A DNA stretch of 64,000 nucleotides from Apoda limacodes (Eukaryota; Arthropoda; Insecta; Lepidoptera; Limacodidae), in the NCBI GenBank assembly GCA_946406115.1, contig OX291544.1:27979521-28043520 (forward strand), read 5' to 3'. The first letter of the stretch is position 1, and each line of letters opens with the position of its first letter. A program made the position numbers and the translations under genes. Below the pieces are notes generated by a model. That model worked only from the letters and a program-made list of their open reading frames with translations, searched no databases and was not told the origin of the DNA. Shown piece after piece: positions 1-10,105 of the stretch.

Positions 1-600
1 TGTCCTTTCACTGCGGTGGCACTTCCATTTGACTGGTGATAGTTTGGCGAAGATGATGAGATGTGATTAAATTCCCATTGCTTTTGAAATTCAGTACATT
101 CTTTTGAAGCATAGGCGGGACCATTATCAGTGACCAGCTCGTTTGGAATGACATGTCTTGAAAATTGATCTTTCATAGTCAGTATAACAGCTCTTCTTGT
201 AGTATTGTTTAATGGACAGACCTCTACGAAATTCTAAAAATAATCAATAAGTGCCATAAAATATTTGTTGCCGTATTGAAACATATCTGAACCTACCTTT
301 GCCCATGGTATGTCTGGAATACTGTGTGGCATGAGCGGTTGACGGGTGGGACAACGAGCCAGCTCTGCGCAGGACCTGCAGCGGCGCACGGCCTGCTCGA
401 TGTCACGCGACATACCCGGCCAGAACACCACTTCTCTCGCGTGCCGCTTGCACCTGTCTAATCCCAAATGACCATTGTGCACGCAAATTACCATTTCCGC
501 TCTAATGATTTGTGGAATTTATACCAGTTTATCCTTTAAAATTACCCCATCGATGTATTCAAAACATTCTCTGTATGACCACTGATTTCTTATGGATTCA
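1..600 (-). pseudogene. gypsy integrase zinc-binding domain, runs off left edge
   Basis: The 234-494 frame reads HNGHLGLDRCKRHAREVVFWPG followed by CRSC, the H-H-C-C zinc domain at the start of gypsy integrases. After it comes PDIPWAKVGSDMF, the lead-in to the catalytic core with its first Asp. The core continues past position 1. Stops at about 515 and 233 interrupt the reading frame. Between 600 and 770 the RNase H-integrase tether is heavily decayed. Confidence 0.8.
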
Positions 601-773
601 TCTGTTTCATTTATTCTACGGCCATCCATTCTGTATATACATAATTATTTTTTGACATTCTTTATCTTTTTTAATTTTTTCTTTAATTTGTACCATTTTA
701 TTATAACTGAATCGAATATTTTCTATTAAAAAACAGGATTGCTATGCTATTTCTTTCGATATATTTTCTTTCA

Positions 774-1367
774 TTAAATCTGACAAAGGTGCACGTGACA
801 GTGCATCTGCCATATACATATATTTTTAGGTTTATATATAAGAGAAAAATCATAACCTTGAATGCGTAGCATCATCCGCTGTAAACGGGCTGGCACTGCA
901 TCCAAAGGTTCTTTAAATAGAGCTTCCAAAGGTTTGTGATCAGTTTCAACTATCACATCGCCTCTGCCAAAGATATACTGATGGAATCTCTCCAGGGCAA
1001 AAACTATAGCTAACAGCTCCTTTTCTATTTGTGCATAAAGTGTTTGTGTTTGAGTGAGTGTCGAGGAAGCGAACTCAACGGGCCGACCGACCTGCAGTAA
1101 CACGGCGCCCAGAGCCACGCTGCTTGCATCCACCGACAACAACACGGGCGCACGCGCGCTGTACAGGGCCAGCATGGGCGCGCTGCACACCAACTGCCTA
1201 AGCCTACTTACTGCTTCTTCATGTGTAATCTCCCACACCCATTCATTCTTGTTTAAAAGATTTCGTAAAAGAGCAGACTCGTTAGAATAATTTGGTATAA
1301 ACTTAGATAGGTAGTTTACCATACCCAAAAATCGTTCCAATGATGTCATATCGTGAGGTGTTGGCAT
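774..1367 (-). pseudogene. gypsy RT thumb and RNase H
   Basis: An open frame of about 197 codons starts with FLGMVNYLSKFIPNYS (RT connection) and runs into RNase H: LLSVDASSVALGAVLLQVG gives the first catalytic Asp. The segments EKELLAIVFALERFHQYIFG and VIVETDHKPLEALF give the conserved Glu and the second Asp with the 'TDHKPL' signature. RIQGYDFSLIYKPK closes the domain. It would remove RNA from the RNA-DNA hybrid. The frame is intact across the domain, but the neighbouring RT is broken. Confidence 0.9.
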
Positions 1368-1373
1368 GTTTCA

Positions 1374-2080
1374 ATAGCTTTTAATTTGTTTTTATTAATG
1401 CACATTCCTTTTACGCTAAACGTGTGTCCCAGATAGATTACCTCTTCCACGCAAAACTGGCATTTGTTTCTATTAAATCTAATGCCTACTTGACGTGCTC
1501 TCTCTAAACGAGATCTTAAATGAGCATCATGCTCAGATTGTGTAGTCCCCCATACAATTATATCCTCGACAAAAAAATCGACGCCTTCAAGGTCCTCTAG
1601 GATTTGACGAACTTTTGAGTGGAAAAAAATCAGTGCCACATTTAATTCCGTATGGGAGACGTTTGTACTGATACCTTCCATAAGGAGTACCGAACGTACA
1701 AAGGTCTGCACTTGCATCATCGATCTGGACCATCCAAAATTCAGATCTGGCATCATGTTTGCTGAAATAGCACGCACCTTCTAGCTTTGCAGCAATTTCA
1801 GTTAGCATCGGGAATGCATAACGCGGAGGTTGAACTACGCGATTCAATTGTCGTGGGTCCAGACATACACGAATAGAGCCATCCTTTTTTGCTGCGACTA
1901 CAATTGTATTCACTCATGGAGTCGCGAGTGACACTTTTCTAATTACATCCATTTGTTCCATACGATTTAATTCAGCAAGAAGTTTCTCACGCACACCTAT
2001 AGGCATTTTTCTTACTGGACAAACTGATGGTTGCGCATCTCTCTCTACAATTATCTTCGTTATACTCATCAATACTTATG
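1374..2080 (-). pseudogene. gypsy reverse transcriptase, inactivated
   Basis: The order is PVRKMPIGVREKLLAELNRM, then VNTIVVAAKKDGSIRVCLDP, YAFPMLTEIAAKLEGACYFS, RYQYKRLPYGIKC and VDFFVEDIIVWG, a typical gypsy RT palm. Three lesions are visible. A TGA stands where Trp is expected just before VNTIVV (about 1914). The frame shifts near the A-run at 1621-1630. The catalytic box reads V-E-D instead of V-D-D, so the first metal-binding Asp is replaced by Glu. YLGHTFSVKGM, the RT thumb start, lies at about 1420. It is therefore dead by three independent changes. Confidence 0.9.
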
Positions 2081-2121
2081 GAAAAAATACGTTGAATTAT
2101 ACCTAACTCTTCGGAAGCATG

Positions 2122-2598
2122 TTATCCCAGAATACTGAGGCAATCATTTTTACAAATAACAAAGGGAGGTTTATATATTTTAGTTTTATATAACCAACTT
2201 ATGTTCACAGAACCCATAGTTGGTATATAGTTTCCACAAAAAGATTGTGCCCTAATGTTTTTTGTATTGATTGAAAATACATCAAAACCTAATTGTTTAT
2301 AAATATTTACTGAGATAACATTAAGGTCAGATCCTGTATCAAGTTTAAAAGATTCCTTTTTACCATTAATTATTAATGTTATAGTTTCATACCATTTTTG
2401 CAAGTCCATTTTACTGCCACAGATACCTTTAAGTGTCGAAACGTAGTACAATTCCTGGGCGCTGTTGTCATCCTGATGTGTTTGGTACACATTATTTCTT
2501 AACACAGTCGGGCACATTTTTTTAAAATGGCCTTTCTCACTACATAAGAAGCACTTCATATTTTTGGCTGGACATCGAAATCCACCGTCGCAACGCAC
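2122..2598 (-). pseudogene. gypsy zinc knuckle and aspartic protease
   Basis: An open frame of 158 codons holds one CCHC knuckle, CFLCSEKGHFKKMC, near residues 16-29. It is followed by a retropepsin active site, FKLDTGSDLNVIS, near residues 83-95, where D-T-G is the catalytic triad half. A beta-strand-rich segment ending CLSILG matches the C-terminal protease 'ILG' motif. The knuckle binds element RNA and the protease would cut the gag-pol product. This is the best-preserved piece of the element; flanking frames are shifted. Confidence 0.88.
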
Positions 2599-2599
2599 G

Positions 2600-3365
2600 C
2601 TAGCTGCAACGCAAGCTGCACAGAGCCGCGCCCCAGCGTCGCCTCTTGCCGTACTGTCTCACGCTGTCGCCGAACGCCATCCGCCGCTGCCACCGGGCGC
2701 GCCCGCACCGCCACCGCGCCGAAATCGTCTCGCATCGATGCTGCCATTGTTCATTGTAGGTTGGGATCTGCTGTGTACAGCATCTACAGCAACATGCTCA
2801 CTGCCTCCCGTCTTTATCACCGCAATTTGACGTTTTTCTTCGCTGGACATTCCACTCGCTTGGCAAATTTTACAGCTTTATCTAAAGTGAGGTCGTCAGC
2901 TCTTAACAATCTATCACGTACATTACTGTCATTTAAACCACAGACTATCCGGTTCCTTATCAGACGTCCCTCGAGGAGTTCAAACTCACAATTTTGAGAT
3001 ATAAGTTTTTAGGCTTTTACATACTCATCTATGGATTCTCCTCCGTCTTGATTTCTAGTGAAGAATTTAAAGCGAGTCATAGTAGTATTTTGCTTCATGC
3101 CAAAATGTTCATGCAATTTCTTTACCAAAATTTCGAGGGTATCTTGTTTTTTATCCTTGGTATATTTAAAAGAAGTGAATATTTCATAACCTTCTGAGCC
3201 AATCAAATTGACTAAGAGGCTCGCTTGGACATCGGAACTTTCTTTGTGCACACCGGAAGCCTTCAATAACACCATGAATTGTTCATGCCATTTACGCCAC
3301 GCGTCAGCCCGCATTGCCGGACCACCTTGTAACCGAAGTTCGGCCGGGGGGCGAGCATGCTCCAT
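2600..3365 (-). pseudogene. gypsy gag remnant
   Basis: The minus-strand frame from 3365 begins MEHARPPAELRLQGG and contains WRKWHEQFMVLLKASG, then NLIGSEGYEIF and a Gln-rich-protease-like 'QDTLEILVKKLHEHF' stretch. These match the retrotransposon gag capsid fold, where a Trp-rich start precedes 'LLxxxGxE'. The frame shifts near 3009 and continues with EFELLEGRLIRNRIVCGL and LLRADDLTLDKAVKFAK, the usual gypsy gag C-terminal motifs. A GC-rich low-complexity part follows (2640-2740). Gag would package element RNA in virus-like particles; this copy is broken by at least one frameshift and several stops. Confidence 0.8.
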
Positions 3366-3453
3366 TTGTACTAGTAACTATTCCCAAAAAAAACAATACA
3401 TATTTAACAGCAATAAGTTTTTTAAACGCCTAAAACCTTTTTAAATCATAAAA

Positions 3454-3565
3454 CCGCTGTCACCATGTTATAAATGAAAGATTGTTAGATCAAGACTGAT
3501 TTTATTATGTTGAAGGTAGTTTCTCAATAGCGATGTACATACCCACCTATTGTAAATATACAACA
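3454..3565 (-). repeat. possible 5' LTR end and primer binding site of the gypsy element
   Basis: On the minus strand a stretch starting TGTTG at 3565 and ending AACA at 3466 is followed at once by TGGTGACAGCGG (3465-3454). TGG directly after a CA-ending LTR is the expected look of a tRNA primer binding site, and the gag start follows 90 bp later. A 100-bp LTR is short for gypsy elements, so the outer border is uncertain. No second LTR is in the window to compare. Confidence 0.4.
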
Positions 3566-3639
3566 CTACTTACTACTACAACCAATTTGTGTTTCAAAGA
3601 ACTTACAGCTGCAAGGCTTGCTTGACACAGGAACACTGT

Positions 3640-3870
3640 TGGTTATTAGAACTAGGCCGTACGTATGCTCTAAGGAAAATTGCAAGGACTTACCCAATTT
3701 TGGCGTTAGATTTTATATTAACGGTTTGTGTAATATGTGGTGTAGTGTCTAAGAATATGTCTGTTTGTGTGGTTGTAATTAGTTTCACTCAAACTGTATA
3801 AAATATAAAATTAGATCGAAAACAACAGCCGCGACCTTTCAACAGATTATATGTAACTGAGGCGCGCGCA
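3640..3870. repeat. interspersed repeat, second copy at 24565-24800
   Basis: The stretch 'cttacccaattttggcg' followed by a gt-rich part and then 'cgcgacctttcaacagatta' recurs in the same order and orientation at 24615-24790. A short inverted match ('tggcccagtttttacgat') lies at 11578. The copies differ by several indels. It is not part of the neighbouring BEL elements, because those lie in opposite orientations while these repeats share one. Class unknown. Confidence 0.55.
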
Positions 3871-3924
3871 CGCAAGCAAAGAATGAATGCCTAGCTCGAC
3901 CGATCCGAATGCCAACTAGATGAT

Positions 3925-4960
3925 TCATTCTTTCGCGAACAAACCCCCGCCCCAGCCATACCGTGTCTGGATGAGGATAAACCGAGCCAGAGCCATTAAT
4001 CTACTGGCAATCGAGAAAGCATCACGACGGCACGCTTTAGCACTGAATTTCCTACCATGACCTCTGCGACCCGCGGGATACCGCCCGAACCGGGGAATAA
4101 TTGCACGATGCGACCTAAACGCCATTGCAAGGGCGGTTAATTTGAGTCTTTTAGGAGGACTAGGTCTCCGACGCGCGGGGGGTTGGTTTTATCCGTCCAC
4201 CGAACCCGTTGCTGTAACAAATGTAAAGATTCCGAAGACCACCGATGGCGGAACAATTACTTAATTTGCTGAAGCAACTGAAAGCGCAATAAGCTATTAA
4301 CTGACACATCGATGAAGGGGTATTCAGGCAAGGAGGTTACAGGACTACAGACCAAGAAATGGCCTGGAATTAGCGCTTCCAGGTCATTAGGATCCGACGA
4401 GATCGGACAAAGCGGTCGTGAGTTCAATACCGCTTCGACATTGCAGAATACCGTTTGTAGTTCCTCAAATGTAACGACCGTTTCACCAATCACACGACGG
4501 AGGTGAGTTTTGGCGACCTTGATAGCTGCTTCGAAAATACTGCCCCACGAAGGATAGCCGGGAGGTTCAAAAATCCAAGTTACGCCCCGTTTAAACAACT
4601 CCGAATATGTATACGTATGATTGTCCGATAAAAACTGAAGGACCTCCTTCAGATAGCGATCTGCATCCTTGAAGTTTGTGCCACAGTCTGAGCGAATTAA
4701 ATGAGGGAGACCACACCGACTGACAAACCGCGACAGACATGCGACAAAGGCCTCAGTAGACAAGGCTGAAACGAGTTCCAGATGCATAGCCTTGGAAAAC
4801 AAACAGACGATGACGCATAAATAGGCCTTAACCTGTCTGGCATTGCGAACACTTGACGTCTTCACCAAAACGGACCCGCGAAATCCAACCCAACCTTAGC
4901 GAAAGGTCGAGCGGGCCGGACACGATCGGACGGCAAGTCACTCATTTGTGGCTGGGTCAA
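3925..4960 (-). pseudogene. BEL/Pao integrase
   Basis: The frame 4257-4868 carries the DDE core: LCVIVCLFSKAMHLELVS after the first Asp region, then PHLIRSDCGTNFKDADRYL with the second Asp, and SWGSIFEAAIKVAKTHLRR with the Glu. EAVLNSRPLCP and DLEALIPGHFLV are the expected downstream Pao motifs. A second frame (3925-4200) supplies NPPRVGDLVLLK and the final basic tail GRYPAGRRGHGRKFSAK, so the polyprotein end is near 3925. Frameshifts near 4255 and 4150 separate the pieces. Confidence 0.88.
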
Positions 4961-5369
4961 GGTTCCCTTTAACGTATAACAAGGGATACATTTAAAAATG
5001 ACGCTTCAAGCTGCTCGTCTGGCGGACAAAATCCAGTAGTCTCGCTGCAGACAAGCCAGCAATGCGTTGAAACCGGCATGACAGTTCCTTACATGGCGGT
5101 CCCTGATCAGCAACTCAACAAAATAACCGCTCTTGGGCAAGAAGAGAGGATGCCAAGCCCCATAGGGCAATTTTGAGTTGCGAAGCCTACCCTACCCACT
5201 CGCATAAACTCCGACTCGTCCAGAAACAAGTTAAGACGAGCTAGACTTCCCCGCAATTTCCCGTTCTCTGAACGGAGGAGACGAATTTTCTTTCCAAACG
5301 ACTGGGCCTGTACCAGTCGAACACAGGTGAGGAGGGCATCCTGACGCTCTTCAGGAGACAAGACTGAAG

Positions 5370-6612
5370 ACGTCCTTGGCTGTGCAGGTCCTTAAGTTGT
5401 GGAGAAACCTCTTAATCCATCCGGTGACACCAACGAGCTTGTTGAGAGCTGAACCGATTGAGCAAGAAGTTCGGTGAAGTGTCCACAATCTGCTAAACAG
5501 CAAAGACCAACAAACTCCACAACTGTGTGAGGCCAAGTGTCTTCAGGAGAAGCCAGCCAGTCAGCCCATCAGAGCGGGTGATTAATAACTTGCGAGGCAA
5601 TCAGGCCCCGTGAAGCGCAATCTGAGGGATTTAAGGATCCTGGCACGAGACGCCAATCCAGAGACACCGCAGAAGACTGGATTTGGGAGACACGATTGGC
5701 CACGAAGGTCTCTAGGGCATGAAGGGACGCCTTGAGCCAAGACCAAACGATTTGGCTGTCTGTCCATGCCGTGACGGAGTCAAATTAGACCCATTGACCC
5801 CAGTTGGAGAAGACATAGTCGAGTCAGCAATGTAGCTTCGGCCAACTCTAGCTTGGCGATTGCCAGTTTGGTCCGCAAAGGTGCATCCTTATTCTTTGCT
5901 ACCACCAGACTGACGTGGACATCACCATTGCTGTCAACGGTGCGGAGATAAACAACAGCCGCATAACCGGATTCCGACGTGAAAACTGGCCCGATAACGA
6001 CCTGGGGGTAAGATCGACTGAGGCACGGAGACATGTTGAAGGTCCGAAAGTGTCTCATAAAAGCGTAGCCAGTAAGACAACAAGTCTCCGGTCAACGGGT
6101 ATCCCAGTCGAGACCCTGTTGGAAACATTTGGCCCAAAAGACTACAGAAGCCACCCAACCATTAGGGTCAAAAACCCGCTTTACTGTGAACAGAACCAGC
6201 CTTTTAGTCCACCTCTTCATTGTGTCTGACGGTTCAACCGAGTACGTGAAGATATCCTGAACTGGCCGATACTGAACTCCAAGGACCGCTATGAAGTCAG
6301 GATTTTCAGGATTCTGGAAGAGGTGGGGCTCCTGCTGATATTCTGACGGCAAGTATTCCAACACAGCAGGTGAATTGGAAATCCATTTCCTCAGTTCATA
6401 ACCACCTGCCAGTAACAAGCCGATTAACTCATCCCTCAGGACTAACGCCTTCTCCACAGACTTTAGCCCGTAGGTATTGGTGTTGAGCTCATAAACCACC
6501 AATGGAGAGGCCTGATCCTCTCTTCACAAAATGAGCTGAAACCGCCTATCTTCACGGTGTATCATGATCTGACGGAACATCATCTTAATGTCAGCACTGA
6601 CAACATAGAACA
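5370..6612 (-). pseudogene. BEL/Pao RT C-terminal part and RNase H
   Basis: On the minus strand the text begins VSADIKMMFRQIMIHREDRR (RT motif around the catalytic D), then a stop, then VVYELNTNTYGLKS and LRKWISNSPAVLEYLP, which are hallmark Pao connection motifs. RNase H follows as SGYAAVVYLRTVDSNGDVHV, then APLRTKLAIAKLELAEATLL. AWTDSQIVWSWLKASLHALE brings the third acidic residue and NRVSQIQS the end. The reading frame changes at least three times, so no enzyme is made. Confidence 0.87.
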
Positions 6613-6614
6613 CA

Positions 6615-8255
6615 ATAAAAACACACTAACCAAGTATATCCAACAAAGCTACCAGCAATACCAGCGAGGTGCTTATCGTAACACACTTTTCAGGATGTGT
6701 AGTTACTGCCAACCCGAACTGGAAAAATATAGAACAAAAAGAACTAACCCTTGCAGACTGGAATACAGCCGAATCCATGGTCACTGCAGACCAAGTTGTG
6801 TGGGCTTTCGAAAGCTTCCAACCCTTCAAATCTGCTGGCCTGGACAACATCTTCCCAGCACTCTGTAAATGGGGACGAACAACACTTGTGCCGCATCTAG
6901 TTGATATATATAGAGCTTCCATAGCTCACAATTATATACCTCGCCAGTAATAAATCTGACTATAGACAGTCGAAATCTTACAGGCCAATTAGTCTGACCT
7001 CCTTCATGCTGAAGACTCTCGAGAGACTAATAGATAGATATCTAAGGGAAGGTGCACTAACGCCCATACCAATGCACCACCAAATAACAAACTTATAGAA
7101 AGGGTAGATCAACAGAATTAGCTTTACACGCCGTGGTAGGAACTATAGAAGCAGCCCTCTCTGATAAGTAAATTACACTAGGCGCTTTCATTGACATTGA
7201 AGGTGCGTTTGACAACACGAAATTCAACAGCAGACCTTTTAGACCACAAACCAAAATATGAGTAAGCATCTAAGCACAAAAATAACCAAAACCGCTGCCG
7301 CTGCAACCATACGACTTGAAAAATTAGGGCTTTGGAAACGGGACAACAGGATCACTCATGCACGTCTCAAGGAGGCAGTGGGTAACGAGCTTCCAATGAT
7401 AGAGGCGACATGTGACATCATCTCGGAAACCTTTGTCTTCGATAAATGATACCGTATCCAGCTTCATGAGGAAGAAAAGGATAGCTCTGGAATCCATGAA
7501 ATTAGGATCTACACCGATGACTTCAAAATTTTATTTCATGGGGTATTGTCCCATTACCTGAACATCAACATATCAACAAGCTTGGGTGCACTCAACACCA
7601 TCTTCCAAGTGGAATGTGTTGGGATCACCCGAGCTGCAACAGCGGTCCTGTCTAGAGACATAAGCGATGCATCGATACGCATCATCGCCGACAGTGCCGC
7701 TGTGCTACAAGTTCTCAACAACTACCACATCAACATTGGACTAATCCTGGAGTGTCACTGTGAACTGCAAAAAATTGCATTGAAGAACCGGGTTACTCTT
7801 CAATGGATACGTGGTCGTAATGGTTCTAGATGCGGCAGATCAGCTGGCAAAGAGAAGATAATGGGACCCGAACCAATTGTACCGATACCATTCACCCAGC
7901 TCAAAACGTGGTTACGTGACTGAACCTTACAACTACACAACAAACAGTGGGCAGAACAATCGGACTGCAAACAAACCAAGAATGTTCTTACATCCTTGGA
8001 CGCAAACGCAAACGTCTCAGAAACTGTTAAAAATTAGTAGGAAAAACCTACGCTACATAGTTGGCATAATAACAGATCACTCCCCGCTAAAGAAACATTT
8101 TTCCAATATCGGCGTTATCTACAGTCCTCTATGCAGGGGCTGTATGGAAGCCGAGGAGACACCGTCTTAAGAATCCCCAAACCATGAGAGAGACGCTGAA
8201 TAACATCAGATTCCTCCTTAATTTCTGGATGGAGCTGGGATGGTAAGAGTAACCA
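6615..8255 (+). mobile_element. LINE with RT and RNase H (R1/I/LOA group), 5'-truncated
   Basis: Plus-strand fragments read TLADWNTAESMVTADQVVWA, FKSAGLDNIFPALCKWG and SYRPISLTSFMLKTLERLID, the N-terminal half of a non-LTR RT. The palm with its YxDD box is deleted between about 7240 and 7260. An RNase H domain follows at 7500-7860: EIRIYTDDFK, QVECVGITRAATAVLS and IRIIADSAAVLQVLNNY. The C-terminal part has LYRYHSPSSKR and NLRYIVGIITDHSPLKKHF, then CRGCMEAEETPS (a Cys motif) and METLNNIRF-like text to about 8230. RNase H after the RT places it with I, LOA or R1-type LINEs. Frameshifts make it inactive. Confidence 0.85.
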
Positions 8256-8334
8256 ATGACATTTATTGGTTACAATGGCCCTATCATGAGGCTAAGTGCG
8301 GAAAACACAAGTCCAACTTACTAACTAATCGTAG

Positions 8335-8990
8335 CCCGGAAGGAACTTGAAGGCGTTGAAGGATTAGTTTATACTGATTCTTTTTCATGAATCCGTCGAT
8401 TCGTACCAAATTTCCAGTTCCATGGCCTAAGAAGCAACCCCAAACCATAACGGAACCATCACCATGCTTAACTATTGGCTCCACACAGTCTAGCAACATT
8501 TTTTCTCGGCGCTACGGCGAACATAAATTCTTCGTTTTATACCAAATATTTCAAGCTTCGATTCATTTGACGAAAGATCTTTTTTAGAAATATTCTTTAG
8601 TCAAATCTCGATAGGCAAGAACCCATTGCATCTATTTTTTTCGTTTTGTGGCCTTAATAGAGGTGTTTGGATTGCAAGACGACCAAAAAACCTAGTGTCA
8701 CTTAATCGTCTTTTTACTGTGGTCAGTGAGACAGGTTCAAATCGGAATTTGTTTACTACAGCACGGATTTCTGGGGCTGTGTTAGGATTACGCTTGTTGG
8801 TTATGACGATGAAATTATCCTCACTAGAAGTGGTAGCTCTTGGTCTTTCTGAGCGTGGACGATCTTCATTATGCCAGTCTCCTTGTTTCAAGTTATTGTG
8901 CTATAAACAAAAGTCTTCGACAGCTTAACTTGAAAGGAAATTGCAGATCGCATTTCACTACTCATTAAGAAACCGCAATTTTCGACTAAC
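8335..8990 (-). mobile_element. Tc1-like DNA transposon relic, gene A copy
   Basis: The minus strand reads MKQGDWHNEDRPRSERPRAT and VSLTTVKRRLSDTRFFGRLA, the paired helix-turn-helix part of Tc1-like transposases. Then comes DGSVMVWGCFLGHGTGNLVR with the middle catalytic segment. The C-terminal 'WPxQSPDLNP' part is absent because the element stops abruptly near 8335. The same element, reaching further into the C-terminus, stands at 47330-48520, and the flanks to the right also match. It is a shared pre-duplication insertion truncated here. Confidence 0.85.
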
Positions 8991-9771
8991 AAAAATTGTT
9001 TGTGAATCTTTTCATAAAAATTTAAGCAATAAATAATCATTGTTATGTTTCAGGAAGTTAAAATAATCCTTAATGTTGGCTAATTCAAAACAAAAGCAAA
9101 ATAATGAGTAATAAACAGGCTCTTGCTCGGCATTATTTGTTTTCTGAAACAATTCACAGTTATGATGTGGTAACTGCCAGGTATATAAAAAAACGACTTT
9201 TTAAATGTTCCCAGAAATATATAAAATAAATGCATAAAAAATAGATTTCATCTACTAAAAACGATGTTATAATATGTGGTTTTTGGTTTCGAATGAAGGA
9301 GATAATACACATTATAAATAAATGATTTACAAGATATATCGTCTTTGATATAACTTGGGTAATCGAGTTTAAATTTTTAAACTTTCACTTGTTTGAATTT
9401 GAAAAAATTTAAAGTAAATTAAATTTGTAAGTATGCAAGATTCATCAATATAAATATTGAGATAACATTATCATTCTGACAAAAGTATTCATAAATAGTA
9501 TATTTAATAATTTGAAATACCTCTCTTTGGTTTAATTTAGGAAAGGTAGTATATTCATAGAATAAACTTTATTTTATTTGTGAACTCGAAATCTTTCTCG
9601 AAAATTTCGCTATAGTTATTTAAACTAGTTACATAGTATTTAATGTCCTGTAAAGTTTATGTAAATTTTATTACATTAATGAAATTTCTAGTTCAAATGC
9701 TTAATTTGGTCTAATCCTAGGTGATAATTTAAAATTTCTCAAAAAATATCAAATGTGTTATACAAACCAAC
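8991..9771 (-). other. intron 3 side of gene A, no other gene
   Basis: This AT-rich stretch matches 48540-49960 block by block (8991-9345 and 9545-9771). The other copy carries extra insertions at 48838-49005 and 49064-49502. The 9346-9544 part has no counterpart. No open frame of note was seen. If exon 3 of gene A is still spliced onward, this is the start of its third intron. Confidence 0.6.
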
Positions 9772-9873
9772 CTATAGTGTGTATTATAGAGTAATAAGAC
9801 TGATATATGCTGTAGTTTACTTCATCCCAGTTATATCTGTATCTCGTTGACATATACATGACTGTTAATTCAC
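9772..9873 (-). CDS. SLC46-like transporter gene A, exon 3
   Basis: Read on the minus strand, a TTTCAG acceptor precedes 102 bases that encode ELTVMYMSTRYRYNWDE and then VNYSIYQSYYSIIHTI, followed by a G|GTTGG donor. The protein equals exon 3 of gene B residue for residue; I count only two base differences, both silent. The first two bases complete the Gly codon left open by exon 2, giving the family's 'GE' after transmembrane helix 7. The last base opens a Gly codon for exon 4. The segment covers the end of TM7, the outer loop and the start of TM8. Exon 4 of this gene is not found further left in the window. Confidence 0.88.
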
Positions 9874-9930
9874 CTGAAATAAAAAATTTTGTTCTACAGC
9901 AGTTTAAAACAGGAATGCAATAATACTTCA

Positions 9931-10105
9931 TAACCACAGAGCAATGCGGCCGCTTATCCGCGTCATGCTGGATGACAATGCCGTGTTGCTCTTTACGCGG
10001 ATATCAGTCAGCGATATGTCAATAGGTGACCGTGCTTGGATATTTCTACAGCAATCTCAAGAAGTGCTACTATTACCTGTTACAAGGCGACTGCTCCGCC
10101 CTTGC
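9931..10105 (+). other. conserved intronic block with a short open frame, copy A
   Basis: After a 'taaccacag' acceptor-like motif a plus-strand frame from about 9944 reads MRPLIRVMLDDNAVLLF and on to LQQSQEVLLLPV before a stop near 10111. The twin block at 50147-50280 keeps the frame for about 38 codons, but most base differences change the amino acid, which argues against a protein. The block is more GC-rich than its surroundings and contains inverted short repeats (ccgcg / cgcgg). I treat it as non-coding DNA of unknown role in intron 2. Confidence 0.35.

Larger units (their letters stand above)
1..3565 (-). mobile_element. Ty3/gypsy LTR retrotransposon, decayed, cut by left window edge
   Basis: Reading leftward on the minus strand the domains are gag, CCHC zinc knuckle, aspartic protease, reverse transcriptase, RNase H and the integrase zinc domain, which is the Ty3/gypsy order. 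The element runs off the window before its integrase core ends. Stops and frameshifts break it many times, so it cannot make a full polyprotein. The right end carries a primer-binding-site-like sequence after a possible short LTR. Domain order and motifs are seen directly; the family (mdg3/CsRn1-like or other) is not resolved. Confidence 0.9.
3925..6612 (-). mobile_element. BEL/Pao LTR retrotransposon relic (copy 1)
   Basis: A minus-strand polyprotein is recognisable from the RT end (about 6612) through RNase H (5780-6058) to integrase (3925-4960). The RNase H-to-integrase order and the Pao-type motifs identify BEL/Pao. The upstream gag, protease and RT start are missing; the element is cut at about 6612, where an unrelated LINE begins. 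No LTR was found. Several frameshifts and stops are present. Confidence 0.9.

Noticed and set aside
3925..6612. BEL frames such as 5107-5361 and 5582-5767 as host genes
   Set aside because: They lie between recognised RNase H and integrase parts of the same polyprotein, or are shifted frames of it.
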